From assembly GCA_029883975.1 (NCBI GenBank), contig JAOUIL010000001.1, positions 65,255 through 129,254 of the forward strand: 64,000 nt of DNA, read 5' to 3'. Shown in pieces: positions 27,661 to 36,903 of this stretch. This DNA is from Betaproteobacteria bacterium. Lineage in GTDB: Bacteria > Pseudomonadota > Gammaproteobacteria > Burkholderiales > SG8-39. The position numbers were made by a program, and so were the translations under genes. The notes under the pieces are model-generated. The model saw only the letters and a program-made list of their open reading frames with translations. It made no database searches and was not told the origin of the DNA. Numbering within the stretch: the stretch's first letter is position 1; every line of letters begins with the position of its first letter.

Positions 27661-28460
27661 GCCGCCTTGCTGCGGGAAGACGAAATCGTCCCTTCGGTGG
27701 GCGAGGAGGGGGCGGCCGAGTAGAGCTTCTTCGGCATGCGCCCCGCGAGCCAGGCCTCGCGCCCCGCTTCAACTGCCTTCTTCATGGCGCGCGCCATGCC
27801 GATCGGGTCGCGCGCCGTGGCGACCGCGGTGTTCATCAGCACGCCGTCGCAGCCGAGCTCCATGGCGATGGCGGCGTCGGAAGCCGTGCCAACGCCCGCG
27901 TCGACAATCACCGGCAGCTTCACCGCGTCGCGCACGAGCTGCACCTGCCACGGATTGAGGATGCCCATGCCGGAGCCGATCAGCGAGGCGAGCGGCATGA
28001 TGGCGACGCAGCCTGCGTCTTCGAGCATCTTCGCCTGGATCGGATCGTCGGAGCAGTACACCATCACCTTGAAGCCTTCCTGGACGAGTTGCTGCGCGGC
28101 CTTCAGCGTCTCCGGCATGTTCGGATAGAGCGTGTGCGGATCGCCCAGCACCTCGAGTTTGACGAGGTCGTGGCCGTCCAGCAGCTCGCGCGCGAGGCGC
28201 AGCGTGCGCACCGCGTCCTCCGCGCTGTAGCAGCCGGCGGTGTTGGGCAGATACGTGAACTTCGACGGCGGCAAGGCCTCGAGCAGGCTCGGCTCGTTCG
28301 CGTTCTGTCCGATGTTGGTGCGGCGGATCGCGACCGTGACGATCTGCGCGCCGGAGGCTTCCACCGTAGCGCGCGTCTGCGCGAAGTCCTTGTACTTGCC
28401 CGTGCCGATCAGCAGGCGCGAGCCGTAGGACTTGCCGGCGACGAGGAACGGGTCGTTCAT
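27657..28460 (-). CDS. thiG: Thiazole synthase
   Basis: 267 aa from the ATG at 28460, which overlaps the thiS stop. The TIM-barrel protein carries the catalytic lysine in [16 protein letters not shown] and the phosphate-binding loops GSGMGILNP and [23 protein letters not shown]. ThiG forms the thiazole phosphate ring of thiamine from deoxyxylulose phosphate, dehydroglycine and the ThiS thiocarboxylate. ThiF, ThiO and ThiE genes are not in the window. The last 10-15 residues (SSRSKAA) vary in this family. Confidence 0.96.
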   Translation of the reverse strand: MNDPFLVAGKSYGSRLLIGTGKYKDFAQTRATVEASGAQIVTVAIRRTNIGQNANEPSLLEALPPSKFTYLPNTAGCYSAEDAVRTLRLARELLDGHDLVKLEVLGDPHTLYPNMPETLKAAQQLVQEGFKVMVYCSDDPIQAKMLEDAGCVAIMPLASLIGSGMGILNPWQVQLVRDAVKLPVIVDAGVGTASDAAIAMELGCDGVLMNTAVATARDPIGMARAMKKAVEAGREAWLAGRMPKKLYSAAPSSPTEGTISSSRSKAA

Positions 28461-28660
28461 CCGCCCCCCACCGCTGCGACGATCTCCAGCCGGTCGCCGT
28501 CGGCGACCAGCGTGGAAGCATGCGCGCTCTTCGGCACGATCTCGCCGTTGCGCTCCACGGCGACCTTCTTGCCGGCGAGGGACAGTTTCTGCACCAGTTC
28601 CGCGACCGCAAGCGGCGCGTCGTAGCGCTGCGCCGCGCCATTCACAGTGACTTGAATCAT
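28457..28660 (-). CDS. thiS: Sulfur carrier protein ThiS
   Basis: A 67-aa ubiquitin-like sulfur carrier starting [13 protein letters not shown] and ending EIVAAVGGG, with the C-terminal Gly-Gly that is adenylated and thiocarboxylated. The track gives a longer frame that runs across the tRNA gene; the ATG at 28660 is the family start. It overlaps thiG by four bases, as usual. Confidence 0.95.
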   Translation of the reverse strand: MIQVTVNGAAQRYDAPLAVAELVQKLSLAGKKVAVERNGEIVPKSAHASTLVADGDRLEIVAAVGGG

Positions 28661-28677
28661 AGGGGAAATGATACACT
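28655..28677 (+). promoter_or_regulatory. Putative promoter of tRNA-Gly
   Basis: TACACT preceded by TGA gives an extended -10 (TGnTACACT) at 28669-28677, and a weak -35-like TTGAAT lies upstream. Transcription would begin about six bases before the tRNA 5' end, a plausible tRNA leader. The region also contains the start codon of thiS on the opposite strand. Confidence 0.4.
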
Positions 28678-28689
28678 TCGACGCCACCC

Positions 28690-28763
28690 GCGGGTGTCGT
28701 CTAATGGCAAGACAACAGCTTCCCAAGCTGTGAACGTGGGTTCGATTCCCATCACCCGCTCCA
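28690..28763 (+). tRNA. tRNA-Gly (CCC anticodon)
   Basis: A 74-nt cloverleaf. The acceptor stem GCGGGTG pairs with CACCCGC, the discriminator is U and CCA is encoded. The anticodon stem ACAGC/GCTGT encloses loop TTCCCAA, giving anticodon CCC for GGG glycine codons. The T arm GTGGGTTCGATTCCCAT carries the TTCGA loop. It is alone between thiS and an AsmA-like gene, both on the other strand. Confidence 0.97.
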
Positions 28764-28773
28764 CGCCCGCCGT

Positions 28774-31700
28774 TCACTGCGGCGCGGGATTGCCCTCGAG
28801 CGGCGCGACCAGCTTCGCAGGCAGCTTCAGCGTGCGCTCGAAGATGCCGAGCAGCTCGTTGGTCACGGCGCGCGGGCCGAGCGGCACGACCAGCGGATCG
28901 CGGATGTCGCCGCTCACGCCGACCGGGACGCTCGTGAAGGCGCCGCCGATCACGTAGCCGATGATCGGGATGCCGCGCACGGTCCGGTCGACCCGGCTGA
29001 AGGGCGCGACCAGTACCGACAGCGACGACTGGTAGTCGAGGCCGATGGTTCCCGTCGCCGCGAGCCCGAGCGCGTCGCTGTCGAGAAAGCCCTGGTCCAG
29101 CGTGAACCGGCCGCCGCCGAAGCGACCCTTCGCTTCGATGTTGCGGTAGTCGAAGCCGTCGCGGTCGAGCCGGACTTCCTTGTCGAGCACGCCTTTCACG
29201 TTGGTGACCGACAGGATATTGCCGATGAGCGCGAACTTGCGGATCTCGCCGTTGCGGGCGCTAAACTGCACCGGGCCCTGCAAAGCGCGCGCGAAATCGC
29301 CCGGCCTACCGCGTGCGCGCAGGTCCGCTTCCAGGTCGAAGCGTCCGGAGATCAGGATTCCGCGATCGGTCAGGCAGTGCGCGACGCGCTCCAGCTCCTG
29401 GTCCTTGGCCGAAAGGCGCACGTTGGCGTCCAGAGCTTCGGGCGTGGCGCTGACCGAGAATGGGAACGCGATGCCGCACAACGCTGCCTCGGTGACCTTG
29501 AGGTCCGCGCGCTGCTGCTGGAGCGCGAGCGAGGCACGCAGCGACTCGACCCGCAGGCCCTGACGCTTCACGTAGCCGGCGCGCACGTCCACGGTGCCCG
29601 TCAGGGGCAAAGGCCAGAGCGCGCGGGGCGCTGCGGCCTTCTCGGTGGCTTGCGCCGGCAGCAGCGCGTCGAGGTCGACGCCGGGTGACTCCACTTCGGC
29701 CTGCACCACCAGGCCCGATGGGCGTCGAGCGATCTCGCCACGCACGGTGGCCTTCTGGCCTGCCCAGTGCGCAGTCAACTCGCGCACCTGCAGCGACTGG
29801 CCGTCGACGTCAAGGTCGGCGCGTTCCACCCTGACCGGCACTGGCAGCACGGCACCAAGGTTGAGGTCGTCCACGTCGAGATTGCCCCTGGCCGTCGTCT
29901 CTTCGGGACGGCTCCGATCGAAGTGGACCTGCAGATCGCCGCGCACGTTGCCGGAGAGCGCCGCCGGAGGCTCCGCCAGCATGGATACCACGCTACGGTC
30001 GGTCAGCTTGCCCGAGAAGCTCGCCTCGAAGATCGGGCCGCGCCTGGACAGGCCAAGCACCGCGTCGCTTTCGGCGTCCTCGAGCGCGAGCCGCCGCACG
30101 TGCAAGGCATCCTTGCGGATCTCGAGCGCGGCATCGGCGCGCAGGCCGGCAGGGAACCGGACGCGCGCCGCAAGATCCAGCACCTCCGCGCTCCACCGGA
30201 TGCGCTGCGCCTGCGCGCGGAGCGGCGTGGCCGGGCGCAACCGCTGCGGCAGGCCGGCGCGCTGCCAGACCCAGTCGACCGCGCGGGCGTCGACCACGGC
30301 TTCCTCGACGCGCACCTCGATGCGACGCGTGCTCGCCCGGTACTCGTCGACCGTCCCGGACACGCGAGCGGCCGCATCGAGAGACTTGACGCTCATGCGC
30401 TCGAGAGTGAGTGCCTCGGGCGTGACGCGTAGCGTACCGCCGTCCACAATCGCCGCTGGCAGGTCCCGCAATTGCACGCGCACTTCCCGGGGGGCTACCG
30501 AGACGTCGTAGACGATCTCGGCGGGCGCATCGAACCGCAGCCGCAGCGCGTGCAGCGTCGCATCGGCACTGCTGGAGAGCGCCTGGATGGGTTGCAGCGC
30601 CTGCGCAATCTTCTCGTTCGTGCGCAGCCACGCCAACCATTCCTCGAGCGCGAGCGTCGCCTTCCCGGTCGACGCCTCGAGTCGCATCGGCTTCCTGAGC
30701 ACGATGTCCACGTTCGCCTGCGCGAGGCGGGACGCGCCGAGCTGTCCATTTGCAGCGCGCACGCGCAGCGTGCTCCCGGCGAGCTGCAGGCGCGCGCTGA
30801 CGTCACGGGTGTCCATCTCGAGGAACGGGACGCGCATGGCCCCGCCCCGCAGGTCGAGGCTGCCCTCGATGCCGGGCAACCGGAACAGCGTATCCAGCGA
30901 CTTCGATCTGGCCGACACGCGCAGGGCGGAGATCCGGCCGGCGCGCACGCGACCCACGTAGTCGCGCACCGCCGGCAGGTCGCCGGCGAGCGCCAGTGCC
31001 GCTTCGCGCACGCGCGCGAGCTCCAGTGCGTCCATCTCGAGGCGCGCGGTTGGCGCGCGCTCCGCGCCCGCCAGGCGCAGCGTGCCCCGCGCCGACGGAA
31101 TCAGCTCGCCCAGGCGCGCCCCGGTCAGCGCGAGCTCGATGTCATCGGCGCCTGCCTTCGCGGTGCCTTCGAGCCGCACGTTCGCGATGTCGAGCGCTCG
31201 ACCGGCGCGGCCCAGCCGAAGGGACGCCAGCGTGGCGGTGGCCGTCGACTGCGCGTGCCCTCCCGAGAGCCTGGCGGTGCCCGATACATTTGCACGCACC
31301 GCCTCGAGCCGCATGTCCTCGCGGCGCAGACTCAGGCTCGGAACTTCAGCGCCGAATGTCGCGTCGATCGTTGCCTGGCCGTCGAAGCGCGCTTCAACCC
31401 GCGCGGATCCAGTGGGCAGCCGAAGTGCCGGCATCGGCTGCCCGAGCACCAGCTCCAGGATCTGCTGCGCTCTGGCGCCCGTTGCCTCCGCGCTCGCGTG
31501 GGCGCGCAGGTCGGCCGACTCGACGCGCGCCTCGAGCCGGGCGCGCTCCCAATAGCGGCTCGCCACCGTGCCTTGCGCGGCGACGCCCTCCCGGTCGGTC
31601 CGCACGCGCAGCGCGACCTCCAGCGGGCCGATCGGCGGCACCTGCGGGCCGAGGACTTCCAACCGTCCCTCGTCGAGCACCAGTTCCGCGTCCGGCCTGA

Positions 31701-32190
31701 AGCGCTGCGCCGCGTCCAGGGCCGTTCGCAACGTTGCGCGGTAGGTCGCTGCGGCATCGACCCGCTCCGCCGACCCCTTCTGCGCGGCGGGCAGCTGAAG
31801 CCTGAGCGCGGGTCGCGCAACGCGGAACGCGCTGATCTCCACTTCGCCGCGCAGCAGCGGGCGCAGGCGCAATTCAAGCTCCGCGCGCTCGATGCTCGCC
31901 TCGAGGGCGCCGGGAATCGCAACGCGCGCGCCGTGCAGTACGCCGTGCGGAACCGGGAGCAGGCGCACTTCGAGCGCCTCCCAGGTCACTTCGCCGCGTA
32001 CGGCGCTCGAGAGCCGCCGCTCGAGCCCGCGCTGTACTGCGGGGACGTCGACGAGCTGCGGCGCGACGAGCAGCACGGCCGCCAGCAGAACCAGCGCGCC
32101 GGCGGCCAGTCCAATGCTCCAGCGCAGGACGCGGTGGAATCGCGGCCTGCGGCGCGCGGGCGGCATCGCATCCATGGTGAAGGATTGCAT
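28774..32190 (-). CDS. AsmA-family inner-membrane-anchored protein (large)
   Basis: About 1138 aa when started at the ATG at 32190; further in-frame ATGs at 32277, 32175 and 32166 are alternatives. One N-terminal transmembrane helix (VLRWSIGLAAGALVLLAAVLLVAPQL) is followed by a very long beta-rich periplasmic region. This includes AsmA-like segments such as LLRGEVEISAFRVARPALRL and a C-terminal NGEIRKFALIGNILSVTNVKGVLDKEV block. AsmA/TamB-like bridge proteins are thought to transport phospholipids between membranes. The length resembles YhdP/AsmA2-type proteins. It is divergent from the 5'-nucleotidase and separated from thiS by the tRNA gene. Confidence 0.82.
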   Translation of the reverse strand: MQSFTMDAMPPARRRPRFHRVLRWSIGLAAGALVLLAAVLLVAPQLVDVPAVQRGLERRLSSAVRGEVTWEALEVRLLPVPHGVLHGARVAIPGALEASIERAELELRLRPLLRGEVEISAFRVARPALRLQLPAAQKGSAERVDAAATYRATLRTALDAAQRFRPDAELVLDEGRLEVLGPQVPPIGPLEVALRVRTDREGVAAQGTVASRYWERARLEARVESADLRAHASAEATGARAQQILELVLGQPMPALRLPTGSARVEARFDGQATIDATFGAEVPSLSLRREDMRLEAVRANVSGTARLSGGHAQSTATATLASLRLGRAGRALDIANVRLEGTAKAGADDIELALTGARLGELIPSARGTLRLAGAERAPTARLEMDALELARVREAALALAGDLPAVRDYVGRVRAGRISALRVSARSKSLDTLFRLPGIEGSLDLRGGAMRVPFLEMDTRDVSARLQLAGSTLRVRAANGQLGASRLAQANVDIVLRKPMRLEASTGKATLALEEWLAWLRTNEKIAQALQPIQALSSSADATLHALRLRFDAPAEIVYDVSVAPREVRVQLRDLPAAIVDGGTLRVTPEALTLERMSVKSLDAAARVSGTVDEYRASTRRIEVRVEEAVVDARAVDWVWQRAGLPQRLRPATPLRAQAQRIRWSAEVLDLAARVRFPAGLRADAALEIRKDALHVRRLALEDAESDAVLGLSRRGPIFEASFSGKLTDRSVVSMLAEPPAALSGNVRGDLQVHFDRSRPEETTARGNLDVDDLNLGAVLPVPVRVERADLDVDGQSLQVRELTAHWAGQKATVRGEIARRPSGLVVQAEVESPGVDLDALLPAQATEKAAAPRALWPLPLTGTVDVRAGYVKRQGLRVESLRASLALQQQRADLKVTEAALCGIAFPFSVSATPEALDANVRLSAKDQELERVAHCLTDRGILISGRFDLEADLRARGRPGDFARALQGPVQFSARNGEIRKFALIGNILSVTNVKGVLDKEVRLDRDGFDYRNIEAKGRFGGGRFTLDQGFLDSDALGLAATGTIGLDYQSSLSVLVAPFSRVDRTVRGIPIIGYVIGGAFTSVPVGVSGDIRDPLVVPLGPRAVTNELLGIFERTLKLPAKLVAPLEGNPAPQ

Positions 32191-32239
32191 GTTCCGCGCG
32201 CCCCTATCCTGCGTCAACGCGCGCGTCATAGAATTGGCC

Positions 32240-33142
32240 ATGCCCGTGTCCTTCGAAGGCAAGCTCGTGGTCGCCATCTCCTCGCGGGCGCTGTTCGACT
32301 TCGAGGAGGAGAACCGGGTCTTCGAGCGCGACGGCGAGGCGGCCTACGTCACGCTGCAGCTCGGGCGCCTGGACGTGCCCGCCAAGCGCGGCGTCGCCTT
32401 CCCGCTGGTGCAGAAGCTGCTCGCGTTCAATGCGCCCGACGCGCAGCGCGTCGAGGTGGTGATCCTGTCCAAGAACGACCCGGTGAGCGGCCTGCGCGTG
32501 TTCCGCTCGGCGCAGCGCGAGGGCCTGCGCGTGGAGCGCGGCGTGTTCACGCGCGGGCGCGACCCCTACCGGTATCTCGACGCGCTGCGCGCCAACCTGT
32601 TCCTCTCCGCCAACGAGCGCGACGTGATGGCGGCGCTCGATGCGAGCGTGCCGGCGGCGCGCGTGGTGCCCGAGTCGGCGCAGGCCGCGAGCCGTCACGC
32701 GGAGGAGGTGCGCATCGCGTTCGACGGCGACGCGGTGCTGTTCTCCGACGAGGCCGAGCGCGTCTACCAGAAGGACGGCCTGGAAGCCTTCACGCGCCAC
32801 GAGGCCGACCGCGTAGACACGCCGCTGCCGCCGGGACCGTTCAAGCCGCTGCTCGAAGCGCTGCACCGGCTGCAGACCGCGGGTACCGCCATGCGGCTGC
32901 GCACCGCGCTCGTCACCGCGCGCAGCGCCCCGGCGCACGAGCGCGCGATCCGGACCCTGATGCACTGGAAGATCGCGGTCGACGAGGCACTTTTCCTCGG
33001 AGGCCTGGACAAGGGGGAGTTCCTCAAGGCCTTCGAGCCCGATTTCTATTTTGACGACCAGCGCGGCCACGTCGAGTCGGCGGGCCGGCACGTGGCCACC
33101 GGCCACGTCCCGTTCGGCATCGCCGGAAGGAAGCCTGCATGA
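32240..33142 (+). CDS. Cytosolic 5'-nucleotidase family protein (PF06189)
   Basis: 300 aa from the ATG at 32240. The first motif KLVVAISSRALFDFEEENRVF and the later IAFDGDAVLFSDEAERVYQ (DxD) are those of the bacterial members of the cytosolic 5'-nucleotidase I family. LVTARSAPAHERAIRTL and DEALFLGGLDKGEFLKAFEPDFYFDDQ complete the HAD-like core. It should dephosphorylate nucleoside monophosphates. Its stop overlaps the start of the AsmA protein by four bases, an odd combination of a cytoplasmic enzyme and an envelope protein. Confidence 0.9.
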   Translation: MPVSFEGKLVVAISSRALFDFEEENRVFERDGEAAYVTLQLGRLDVPAKRGVAFPLVQKLLAFNAPDAQRVEVVILSKNDPVSGLRVFRSAQREGLRVERGVFTRGRDPYRYLDALRANLFLSANERDVMAALDASVPAARVVPESAQAASRHAEEVRIAFDGDAVLFSDEAERVYQKDGLEAFTRHEADRVDTPLPPGPFKPLLEALHRLQTAGTAMRLRTALVTARSAPAHERAIRTLMHWKIAVDEALFLGGLDKGEFLKAFEPDFYFDDQRGHVESAGRHVATGHVPFGIAGRKPA

Positions 33143-34956
33143 AATGGCTCAAGTATTCCCTGTACGCCCTCGGCGGGCTGCTGCTGCTTGTCGTCGCTGC
33201 GGCAGTGTTCGTGGTCGCGACCTTCGACCCCAATGCCTACAAGGGCGAGATCGAGAAGCTGGTGAAGGAGCGCACCGGCCGCACGCTCAAGTTCCACGGC
33301 GACATCGGGCTCGCCTTGTGGCCCTCGATCGGCGCCAGGGTCGGCAAGGTGTCGCTGTCGCGGCGCGCCAGCGCGCACGATTTCGCCGCGTTCGACACCG
33401 CGCACGTCTCGGTCAAGCTGCTGCCGCTGCTGCGCGGCGAAGTGCTGGTGGACGAGGTGAGCGTGACGGGGCTCAAGGCGAGCGTGATCCGCGCCAAGGG
33501 CGGCAAGTTCGACTTCGAGGACCTGGCGGGGGCGGCGGGCGGTGCGGCGCAGCCGGCGGCGGGCGCCGCGCCGGCGCGCAAGGTGAAGGTCGACGTCGCC
33601 GGCGTGCGCCTGAAGGATGCCACGCTTGCCTATCTGGACGAGGGTAGCGGGCAGCGCCTCGAGCTCGACAACCTCGAGCTCGTCACGGGGCGCATCGCCG
33701 AGGACGTGCCTGGCAAGCTCTCGCTCGCCACGCACGTCAAGGGCAAGAAGCCGATCATCGACCTGAAAGTGGCGCTGGAGGGCACCTACCTCCTCGGTCT
33801 GGCGCGCGAGGAGTACGCCTTGCGCGATCTGCGCCTCACGGTCACCGGCGTGGCCGCGGATTTCAGCCGCATCGCGCTCGCAGTCACGGGCGATGCGCGC
33901 GCCCAGGTCGCGAAGCAGGCCGTGGACGCCGAGCTGGTCGCCAAGTTCGATGACACCACGGTCAAGGCGAAGCTCGGCATGACGCAGTTCGACGCGCCGC
34001 GCTACCGCTTCGACGTGGCCGTGGACAGGATCGACCTCGACCGCTACCTCGTCGCGCAGTCGGACGCCAAGCCCAAGCCTACCTCCGCCGGACCCAAGGT
34101 CGAGGTCGACGTGCCCGTGGACCTGAGCGCGCTCGAGGGACTGCGCGCGGACGGCAAGCTTGCGGTGGGCGCGCTGAAGCTGATGGACCTGCGGATCGCG
34201 GAGCTGCAGGCCGAGCTCAAGGCGGCGAACGGCCGCGCCGACCTGGCGCCGCACTCCGCCAAGCTGTACGAGGGCACGCTGCGGGGAAGCATGTCGCTCG
34301 TGGCGAAGGGCAATCGCGTCGCGCTGAAGGAAACGCTCGACGGCGTTTCGATCGGACCACTGGTCAAGGACCTCATGGGCCGCGACGCGCTCGAAGGGCG
34401 CGGCAACGTGGCGCTCGATATCACGGCCGCCGGGCCGACGGTGAGCGCCATGAAGAAGTCGCTGGGAGGCACGGCGAGCGTGCTGCTCAAGGACGGCGCC
34501 GTGAAAGGCATCAACCTCACCGAGTCGCTGCGCAAGACCAGGGCCGCCTTCGGCTCGAAGTCGGCGCGCGAGCAGCCCTCCGACCCGTCGCAGCGCACCG
34601 ACTTCTCGGAGATGTCCGCCAGCTTCACCATCCGCGATGGCGTCGCGCACAACGATGACCTGAGCGTCAAGGCGCCGGCCGTGCGCGTGAGCGGCGCGGG
34701 CGACATCGACATCGGCAACTCGCGGCTCGATTACGTGGCCAAGGCCTCGGTGGTGACGACCAGCAAGGGACAGGGCGGCGCCGATCTCGACCATCTCGCC
34801 GGCCTGACCATCCCGGTGAAGCTGACCGGCACGTTCGACGTGCCCAAGTACGAGATCGACTACCGCGCGCTCGCCTCCAGCGCCGCCAAGGTGCGCATCG
34901 AGAAGGAGGGCAGGGAAAAGCTCAAGGAGAAGCTGCGCGGCCTGCTCAAGCGCTAG
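33139..34956 (+). CDS. AsmA family protein
   Basis: A 605-aa protein with an N-terminal membrane helix (YSLYALGGLLLLVVAAAVFVVATF) and the typical AsmA start PNAYKGEIEKLVKERTGRTLKFHGDIGLALWPSIGARVGKVSLS. The C-terminal AsmA domain includes SMKKSLGGTASVLLKDGAVKGINL and IPVKLTGTFDVPKYEIDYRAL. AsmA proteins are periplasmic beta-groove proteins implicated in outer-membrane assembly and lipid traffic. It overlaps the nucleotidase by an ATGA junction and the convergent ABC ATPase gene by four bases at its end. Confidence 0.92.
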   Translation: MKWLKYSLYALGGLLLLVVAAAVFVVATFDPNAYKGEIEKLVKERTGRTLKFHGDIGLALWPSIGARVGKVSLSRRASAHDFAAFDTAHVSVKLLPLLRGEVLVDEVSVTGLKASVIRAKGGKFDFEDLAGAAGGAAQPAAGAAPARKVKVDVAGVRLKDATLAYLDEGSGQRLELDNLELVTGRIAEDVPGKLSLATHVKGKKPIIDLKVALEGTYLLGLAREEYALRDLRLTVTGVAADFSRIALAVTGDARAQVAKQAVDAELVAKFDDTTVKAKLGMTQFDAPRYRFDVAVDRIDLDRYLVAQSDAKPKPTSAGPKVEVDVPVDLSALEGLRADGKLAVGALKLMDLRIAELQAELKAANGRADLAPHSAKLYEGTLRGSMSLVAKGNRVALKETLDGVSIGPLVKDLMGRDALEGRGNVALDITAAGPTVSAMKKSLGGTASVLLKDGAVKGINLTESLRKTRAAFGSKSAREQPSDPSQRTDFSEMSASFTIRDGVAHNDDLSVKAPAVRVSGAGDIDIGNSRLDYVAKASVVTTSKGQGGADLDHLAGLTIPVKLTGTFDVPKYEIDYRALASSAAKVRIEKEGREKLKEKLRGLLKR

Positions 34957-35933
34957 AGCCGGCCTTCCTCGACGGCGTGGCAGGCGACGCCCGCGCGCCA
35001 GGCGGGCCGCTCGTTGCGGCAGCGCTGGTTGGCGTGCGGGCAGCGCGGATGGAAGGCGCAGCCGGCCGGCGGGGCGAGCGGGTTGGGCACCTCGCCGCCC
35101 ACCGGCGTGCGCGGCGCGCCGCTCATGCCGAGATCGGGAATTGCGTCGAGCAGCAACCGCGTGTACGGGTGGCGCGGCGCCTTGAAGAGGGTCACGGCGT
35201 TCGCCAGCTCGACGATGCAGCCAAGGTACATGACGCCGACGCGGTCGGCGACGTGCGCGACCACCGCTAGGTTGTGCGAGATGAAGAGGTAGGTGAGGCC
35301 GAGGCGCTCCTGCAGCTCGCTCATCAGGTTGAGGATCTGCGCCTGCACGGACACATCGAGCGCGGAGGTGGGCTCGTCGCACACCAGGAACTCGGGGTGG
35401 CCGGAGAGCGCGCGCGCGATGGAGATGCGCTGCCGCTGGCCGCCGGAGAATTCGTGCGGGTACTTCTCGCCGTCCTCGGGCGCGAGCCCCACTTGCGCGA
35501 GCAGGGCGGCGATGCGCACGCGCTCCTCGTCGCCTGACTTCGCCAGGCCGAGCACGCGGATCGGCTCGGCGACGATGTCGCGCACGCGCCAGCGCGGGTT
35601 GAGGCTGGCATAGGGGTCCTGGAAGATCATCTGCATGCGCCGCCGCAGCGCGCTGGCGCCTGCGCCCGCGGCGGCGAGGTCCACGCCGTCGAACTCGATG
35701 CGGCCGCGTGTCAGCGCGTACAGCCCGACGATCAGGCGCGCAACGGTGGACTTGCCGCAGCCCGATTCTCCTACCAGCGCGAGCGTCTCGCCCCGCGCCA
35801 CGTCGAACGACACCATGTCCACGGCGCGCAGTAGCTGCCGCGGCGCGCCTTCGAGCATGCGGTTCAGCCAGGGACGTGAGACGTCGAAATCCCGGCCGAC
35901 GTCGGTCAGGCGAAGCAGGGGCCGGCTATCCAT
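34953..35933 (-). CDS. Oligopeptide/dipeptide ABC transporter ATPase, DppF/OppF type
   Basis: A 326-aa ATPase with Walker A GESGCGKST, signature FSGGQRQRISIARAL, Walker B LVCDEPTSALDVSV and the C-terminal oligopeptide-transporter motif [15 protein letters not shown]. It is the second of two nucleotide-binding subunits of the peptide importer and is the last gene of the operon. Its ATG overlaps the end of the DppD-type gene. Substrate class (peptides or related solutes) is inferred from family; specificity cannot be read from an ATPase. Confidence 0.94.
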   Translation of the reverse strand: MDSRPLLRLTDVGRDFDVSRPWLNRMLEGAPRQLLRAVDMVSFDVARGETLALVGESGCGKSTVARLIVGLYALTRGRIEFDGVDLAAAGAGASALRRRMQMIFQDPYASLNPRWRVRDIVAEPIRVLGLAKSGDEERVRIAALLAQVGLAPEDGEKYPHEFSGGQRQRISIARALSGHPEFLVCDEPTSALDVSVQAQILNLMSELQERLGLTYLFISHNLAVVAHVADRVGVMYLGCIVELANAVTLFKAPRHPYTRLLLDAIPDLGMSGAPRTPVGGEVPNPLAPPAGCAFHPRCPHANQRCRNERPAWRAGVACHAVEEGRL

Positions 35934-36903
35934 AGAGCCAGCAGGAAGCCCGGGCAGCGCCCGCCGGCAGCAATTCGGGCCGCTCGGCGCCGCAGCGCTC
36001 GAAGCGTCGCGGGCAGCGCGGATGGAACGCGCAGCCGGGCGGGATGGCGTTGAGGCGCGGCATCGCGCCCTCGATCTGCACTAGGCGCGCGTGGCGCTTG
36101 CCTGCGCCCGCGCCCAGCCGCGGAATGGAGCCCATCAGGCCCACGGTATAGGGGTGGCGCGGGGCCTGCAGCACCTCGCGCACCGGCCCGATCTCGGCGA
36201 TGCGCCCGGCGTACATGACGGCGACGCGATGCGCGGTCTCGGCGATCACGCCCATGTCGTGCGTGATCAGCATCACCGCGGTGCCGTGCTCGCGCGCGAG
36301 CATCTTGAGCAGCGCGATGATCTGCGCCTGGATGGAGACGTCGAGCGCCGTGGTCGGCTCGTCGGCGATGATGAGGCGCGGCCCGGCGGCAACGGCGAGC
36401 GCGATGACCACGCGCTGGCGCATGCCGCCGGAAAACTGGTGCGGGTAGTGGTCGATGCGCGCCCCGGGCGCGGGGATGCCGACCTCGTCGAGCAGCTGCA
36501 GCGCCCGGCGCCGTGCCTGCCCGCGGTCCAGCTCGAGGTGCGTGCGGATGGTCTCGACCAGCTGGTCGCCGACCGTGTAGAGCGGATTCAGCGACGTGAG
36601 CGGGTCCTGGAAGATGGCGCCGATGCGCCGGCCGCGCAGGCGCCGCATCTCCTCCGCCGGCAGGCGATCGATGCGCCGCCCCTCGAGCAGGATCTCGCCG
36701 GCGCCGATGCGCCCGGGCGGCTCGAGCAGCCCGATCACGGCCATGCCGGTGAGCGACTTGCCCGCCCCCGACTCGCCCACGACGCCGAGCACCTCGCCCG
36801 GCTCGATGGCGAACGACACGCCGTCCACGGCCACCAGCGTGCCGCGGCGCGTCGGGAACTCGACGCGCAGGTCGCGCACCTCGAGCAGCGGCGCCGGGCT
36901 CAC
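35926..36903 (-). CDS. Oligopeptide/dipeptide ABC transporter ATPase, DppD/OppD type
   Basis: 325 aa from a GTG at 36903 that overlaps the permease stop (GTGA); the track's longer frame runs antisense-free through the permease and is not the start. Walker A is [11 protein letters not shown], the signature is [15 protein letters not shown], Walker B is [16 protein letters not shown], and the C-terminal [15 protein letters not shown] motif is present. It pairs with the DppF-type ATPase, which overlaps by eight bases. Together they power the dipeptide-type importer. Confidence 0.94.
   Translation of the reverse strand: MSPAPLLEVRDLRVEFPTRRGTLVAVDGVSFAIEPGEVLGVVGESGAGKSLTGMAVIGLLEPPGRIGAGEILLEGRRIDRLPAEEMRRLRGRRIGAIFQDPLTSLNPLYTVGDQLVETIRTHLELDRGQARRRALQLLDEVGIPAPGARIDHYPHQFSGGMRQRVVIALAVAAGPRLIIADEPTTALDVSIQAQIIALLKMLAREHGTAVMLITHDMGVIAETAHRVAVMYAGRIAEIGPVREVLQAPRHPYTVGLMGSIPRLGAGAGKRHARLVQIEGAMPRLNAIPPGCAFHPRCPRRFERCGAERPELLPAGAARASCWLYG

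Noticed and set aside
30472-33054. 860-aa plus-strand ORF opposite the large AsmA-like gene
   Set aside because: Low-complexity Arg/His/Ala-rich translation without domains; antisense to a recognisable AsmA protein and in another frame of the nucleotidase.
33046-35382. 778-aa minus-strand ORF opposite the AsmA gene
   Set aside because: Shadow of the AsmA protein; no motifs or plausible start.
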